From positions 1 through 64,000 of the forward strand of contig NZ_JARLTC010000008.1 in the NCBI RefSeq assembly GCF_029382225.1: 64,000 bases of DNA, given 5' to 3'. The DNA comes from Spongiactinospora sp. TRM90649 (lineage in GTDB: Bacteria; Actinomycetota; Actinomycetes; Streptosporangiales; Streptosporangiaceae). The notes below the pieces were generated by a model. It did no database searches, was not told the DNA's origin, and saw nothing but the letters and a program-made list of their open reading frames with translations. This document shows, piece by piece, positions 61,582 to 64,000 of the stretch (position 1 is the stretch's first letter; each line of letters starts with the position of its first letter). Made by a program: the position numbers and the translations under genes.

Positions 61582-62310
61582 CTACGGCGTCTCCTCCTTC
61601 CCGAGGCGGTAGACGCCGTAGGCTCGGCCGAGCACCGGAAGCGCCACGTTACGAACCCGGATCCCGCCAGGCGTCACGCCCTTCTCGGTACCGAGGTGGG
61701 CGTGACCGTGCAGGATGAGGTCGGCGCCCTCGGCGTCGACCGCCTCGGCCAGCAGGTAGCTGCCGAGAAACGGATAGATCTCCTTGGGCTCCCCCTCCAG
61801 GGTGTCCTTGACGGGTGAGTAGTGCGCGAGCACCACCCGGTGATCGGCCTGGGTCTCCTTCAGTGCCACCCGCCAGCGTTCGGCGATCTCCTTGGTATGG
61901 CGGACGAACGCCTTGGTCTCCGGCTCGCCGAACTCACTGGCGCACTTGCCGGCGAACCCGCCGCCGAAGCCCTTTCCCCCGACGACGCCGAGCGTCATGC
62001 CGTCGCGCTCGATGACCGTGGCGTTGTCGTTCAGCACCGTGATCCCCGAGTCGCGCAGCAGCACGGCGATCGCTTCCTCCGCGTCGGAGTGGTAGTCGTG
62101 GTTGCCGAGCACCGCGACCACCGGGATCGGCAGGCCGCGGAACTCGTCGGCGACCACGCGCCCCTCCTCCGCGGTGCCGTGCCGGGTGAGGTCGCCGGCC
62201 AGCAGCAGGACGTCGGCCCGCTCCTCGATCCCGTCGAGCCGGGCGCGAAACCTGCCGCGCAGGTCCTCGCTCATGTGAATGTCACCGACCGCGGCGATGC
62301 GCACTCTCAC
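61582..62310 (-). CDS. Calcineurin-like metallophosphoesterase
   Basis: 242 aa with the five metallophosphoesterase blocks: AVGDIHM, LLAGDLTRHG, VLGNHDYHSD, VVLAHYSP and LILHGHAHLG. Intracellular, substrate unknown. GTG start overlaps the BON-domain gene stop (GTGA), so cotranslated. Confidence 0.88.
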   Translation of the reverse strand: MRVRIAAVGDIHMSEDLRGRFRARLDGIEERADVLLLAGDLTRHGTAEEGRVVADEFRGLPIPVVAVLGNHDYHSDAEEAIAVLLRDSGITVLNDNATVIERDGMTLGVVGGKGFGGGFAGKCASEFGEPETKAFVRHTKEIAERWRVALKETQADHRVVLAHYSPVKDTLEGEPKEIYPFLGSYLLAEAVDAEGADLILHGHAHLGTEKGVTPGGIRVRNVALPVLGRAYGVYRLGKEETP

Positions 62311-62558
62311 AGGGTCTCCTCTTCTCCCGGGTCACGGACCTCGACCACGCTGACCTCGTTGTGGACCGTCAGATCGGGCGCGGCCTCATGAGCCACCCCG
62401 GCGATCATCCGGCGGCGGTCCTCGCCGGTGACCTGCCCGCGCAGGTAGAGCTGATCCCCACGAACATCGACGCGGATGCCCAATTCGTGCGTACGTGTGT
62501 CCTCGGCCAGCGCGCGCTGAATTCTGGCGGCGACGTACTGTGGGGCTTCGTCTGTCAT
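62307..62558 (-). CDS. BON-domain (transport-associated) small protein
   Basis: 83 aa: one BON domain (VAARIQRALAEDTRTHELGI, VDVRGDQLYLRGQVTGEDRR, VHNEVSVVEV). BON domains bind membranes or accompany channels and osmotic stress proteins. ATG 62558 has AAGGGAG 5 nt upstream; ATG 62561 is adjacent. Coupled to the metallophosphoesterase. Confidence 0.8.
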   Translation of the reverse strand: MTDEAPQYVAARIQRALAEDTRTHELGIRVDVRGDQLYLRGQVTGEDRRRMIAGVAHEAAPDLTVHNEVSVVEVRDPGEEETL

Positions 62559-62775
62559 CATGACTCCCTTCACAGCCCTCGTCTACGGCCTCCGCTTGCC
62601 CTTGCGCGGCGCCGCGAAACCGGCGGGCCCCGTGCGGCGGGCTTTGGCGGGGTTCGACGCCGGGAGATCGGGAACACCAGTGGCCGAGGCGTTTCACGCC
62701 CCGTGTCTAGGACGCAGGCACTCTCGTCGTCTTCGCCATGCCGGAAGACCTCCGGCGGCGCACGCAGGAGTGACC

Positions 62776-63792
62776 ATGCGACTTGTCGTTGACACCCCAG
62801 GCCATTCGCTACATGTCCGCCCATCCGGCTCCGATGGGCCTTCCGGTCCGTGCGCGCTGGTCCTGTGCGGGGACGGTCTCGGGGCCCTGCTGGCGGCCGT
62901 CCCGGCGCTGCGGGCGCTGCGCGGGTCCGGTCAGCGGGTGCTGCTGGCCGCGCGGCCCGAGCTGGCGGAACTCGCGGCGCTCACCGGTGCGGTGGAGCGC
63001 TTTGTCCCACTGCACCCCGGCCGCCCGCTCACCTTGGCCGGCGGCCCGCCGGACCTCGCCGTCAACCTGCGCGACGCCGATCCCGGCACGCACCGGATGC
63101 TGCTCGACCTGCGTCCGGCCGACCTGTGGGGGCATCGGTCCGGCGGCACGGACGGGTTCACCGGCCCCGAATGGGACGAGGACGTGGCGGACGACGCTCT
63201 CCGCTGGTGCCGTCTCCTGGAGTGGTACGGCGTGGCCGCCGACCCCGGCAACATCGCCCTGCCCATTCCGTTGTGCCGCAACCAGGCCAAGGGGGCCGTC
63301 GTCGTCCATCCCGGCCAGGGCGGACGCTTCCGGCACTCCGCGTACTCTGCGCACGCTGCGCACTCTGGACGCTCCGGGCGCTCTGCTCACCATGGTGACC
63401 GAGGCCGCCGGCCCGAGCACCGTTTCGCGCTGGTGGCCGATGTGGTGGCCGGGAAGGGCGGTCAGGTGGTGGTGACCGGCGGCCGGTCGGACCGTCTCGT
63501 CGCCACGCGGGTCGCCGCGCAGAGCTTCCTGCCGCCGCATGCCGTCCTGACGGGCCGTACGTCGATGCGGCAGCTCTGCGCCGTGGTGGCCGGGGCCCGG
63601 CTGGTGGTGTGCGGCAGCGCGGGCATCGCCCGGCTGGCCGAGGCGTACGGCACGCCGTGCCTGCGGGTGGACGACCCCGCCACCAGCGTGGACGGCGTGC
63701 TCGAAGCCGCGCTCACCCTGCTCGCGGGGCATGAGAGCACCCGCGCTGGGTACGGGACACTCTCCGCTGTACGACAGAGGAGGTGGAGATGA
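62776..63792 (+). CDS. Glycosyltransferase family 9-like (heptosyltransferase-type)
   Basis: 338 aa. N-terminal LCGDGLGALLAAVPALRAL matches the GDxLGxxL loop of GT9 enzymes; C-terminal TSMRQLCAVVAGARLVVCGS and GIARLAEAYGTPC fit the nucleotide-sugar site. The centre holds a low-complexity His/Ser/Arg insert (HSAYSAHAAHSGRSG) coded by imperfect short repeats near 63335-63400, just after VVVHPGQGG. Probable cell-envelope glycan enzyme. AGGAG precedes the ATG. Confidence 0.78.
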   Translation: MRLVVDTPGHSLHVRPSGSDGPSGPCALVLCGDGLGALLAAVPALRALRGSGQRVLLAARPELAELAALTGAVERFVPLHPGRPLTLAGGPPDLAVNLRDADPGTHRMLLDLRPADLWGHRSGGTDGFTGPEWDEDVADDALRWCRLLEWYGVAADPGNIALPIPLCRNQAKGAVVVHPGQGGRFRHSAYSAHAAHSGRSGRSAHHGDRGRRPEHRFALVADVVAGKGGQVVVTGGRSDRLVATRVAAQSFLPPHAVLTGRTSMRQLCAVVAGARLVVCGSAGIARLAEAYGTPCLRVDDPATSVDGVLEAALTLLAGHESTRAGYGTLSAVRQRRWR

Positions 63793-64000
63793 CGCGACGC
63801 GAGAAGCCGGCCGTTCCATCCACACCGCGGGACGTGGTGCACATCCGGATCGGCTCGTTCTTCCTGCTGTTCGCGGCGGCTGTGGGCGTGCTCGGCGTGG
63901 TGGCGCACATCTACTGGCTGACGATCGTGATGGCGGTCGTCGCCGTGGTGACCATCATCGACATCTGGCTCGCCGTGCACCGGCAGTCCGCGCGCGAGCA
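63789..64000 (+). CDS. DUF6343-like two-TM membrane protein, 3' truncated by window edge
   Basis: At least 70 codons. Starts by ATGA overlap with the GT9 gene after GGAGGTGGAG. Polar N-terminus, then two TM segments (IRIGSFFLLFAAAVGVLGVV and YWLTIVMAVVAVVTIIDIWL). Runs off the right edge, so full length is not known. Confidence 0.7.
   Translation, partial: MTRREKPAVPSTPRDVVHIRIGSFFLLFAAAVGVLGVVAHIYWLTIVMAVVAVVTIIDIWLAVHRQSARE

Overview
The window looks like the chromosome of a high-GC filamentous actinomycete. Evidence: strong GC bias at third codon positions, GTG/TTG starts, ATGA/GTGA gene overlaps, a mycothiol-type maleylpyruvate isomerase, LLM-class (F420-type) oxidoreductases and actinobacterial small membrane proteins. 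The layout suggests the Streptosporangiales or a relative, but no rRNA or marker gene fixes the taxon.

1-12.1 kb is the right edge of a nonribosomal peptide cluster. It holds the end of an NRPS (C fragment, A, carrier, thioesterase), an HpgT-type aminotransferase, dpgABCD for 3,5-dihydroxyphenylglycine, a LuxR-type regulator, an MFS exporter and a CmlA-type diiron beta-hydroxylase. This is glycopeptide/feglymycin-like logic. A 22-codon ORF sits between the aminotransferase gene and dpgA.

12.2-19.2 kb holds a SNF2-family ATPase and, overlapping it tail to tail, an IclR regulator. Divergent from the regulator is a complete 3-hydroxybenzoate/gentisate operon: 3-hydroxybenzoate 6-hydroxylase, gentisate dioxygenase, maleylpyruvate isomerase and fumarylpyruvate hydrolase.

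19.2-25.8 kb is an accessory patch. It starts with a decayed toxin-antitoxin pair: a DUF433 antitoxin with an in-frame stop beside a PIN-like toxin. Next comes a four-gene operon of visibly lower GC: XRE regulator, TIR protein, P-loop NTPase and two-TM protein. The TIR C-terminus and the NTPase N-terminus carry the same short glycine-rich motif (G-x-F-x-x-G-x-G-D-I). This is the pattern expected of an effector and receptor that signal by amyloid templating, and it is the best candidate for an undescribed immune/conflict system here.

25.8-56.9 kb is a large catabolic island. After a GNAT gene, a MarR-controlled acyl-CoA ligase/nitronate monooxygenase operon and a MoaF-like gene come two long minus-strand operons (46.3 to 34.4 kb and 56.8 to 47.3 kb) plus plus-strand satellites. 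They encode a peptide-type ABC importer with two paralogous binding proteins, a CoA-transferase, three enoyl-CoA hydratases, two phosphotriesterase-like lactonases, two LLM oxidoreductases, a MaoC protein, a citryl-CoA-lyase-like protein, an SDR, a TcuA-like FAD dehydrogenase, an aldehyde dehydrogenase and esterases. Two paralogous GntR regulators lie head to head at 45.6-47.2 kb. A shared 17-bp pseudo-palindrome (half-site TGAYATRY) lies inside at least three promoters and ties the island into one regulon. The substrate cannot be named from sequence.

57-64 kb is ordinary chromosome: a membrane protein and two-component system, a strong terminator, tRNA-Lys(CUU), a nucleotidyltransferase-like gene, small membrane proteins, a metallophosphoesterase, a BON-domain protein, a GT9-type glycosyltransferase and a truncated membrane-protein gene at the right edge.
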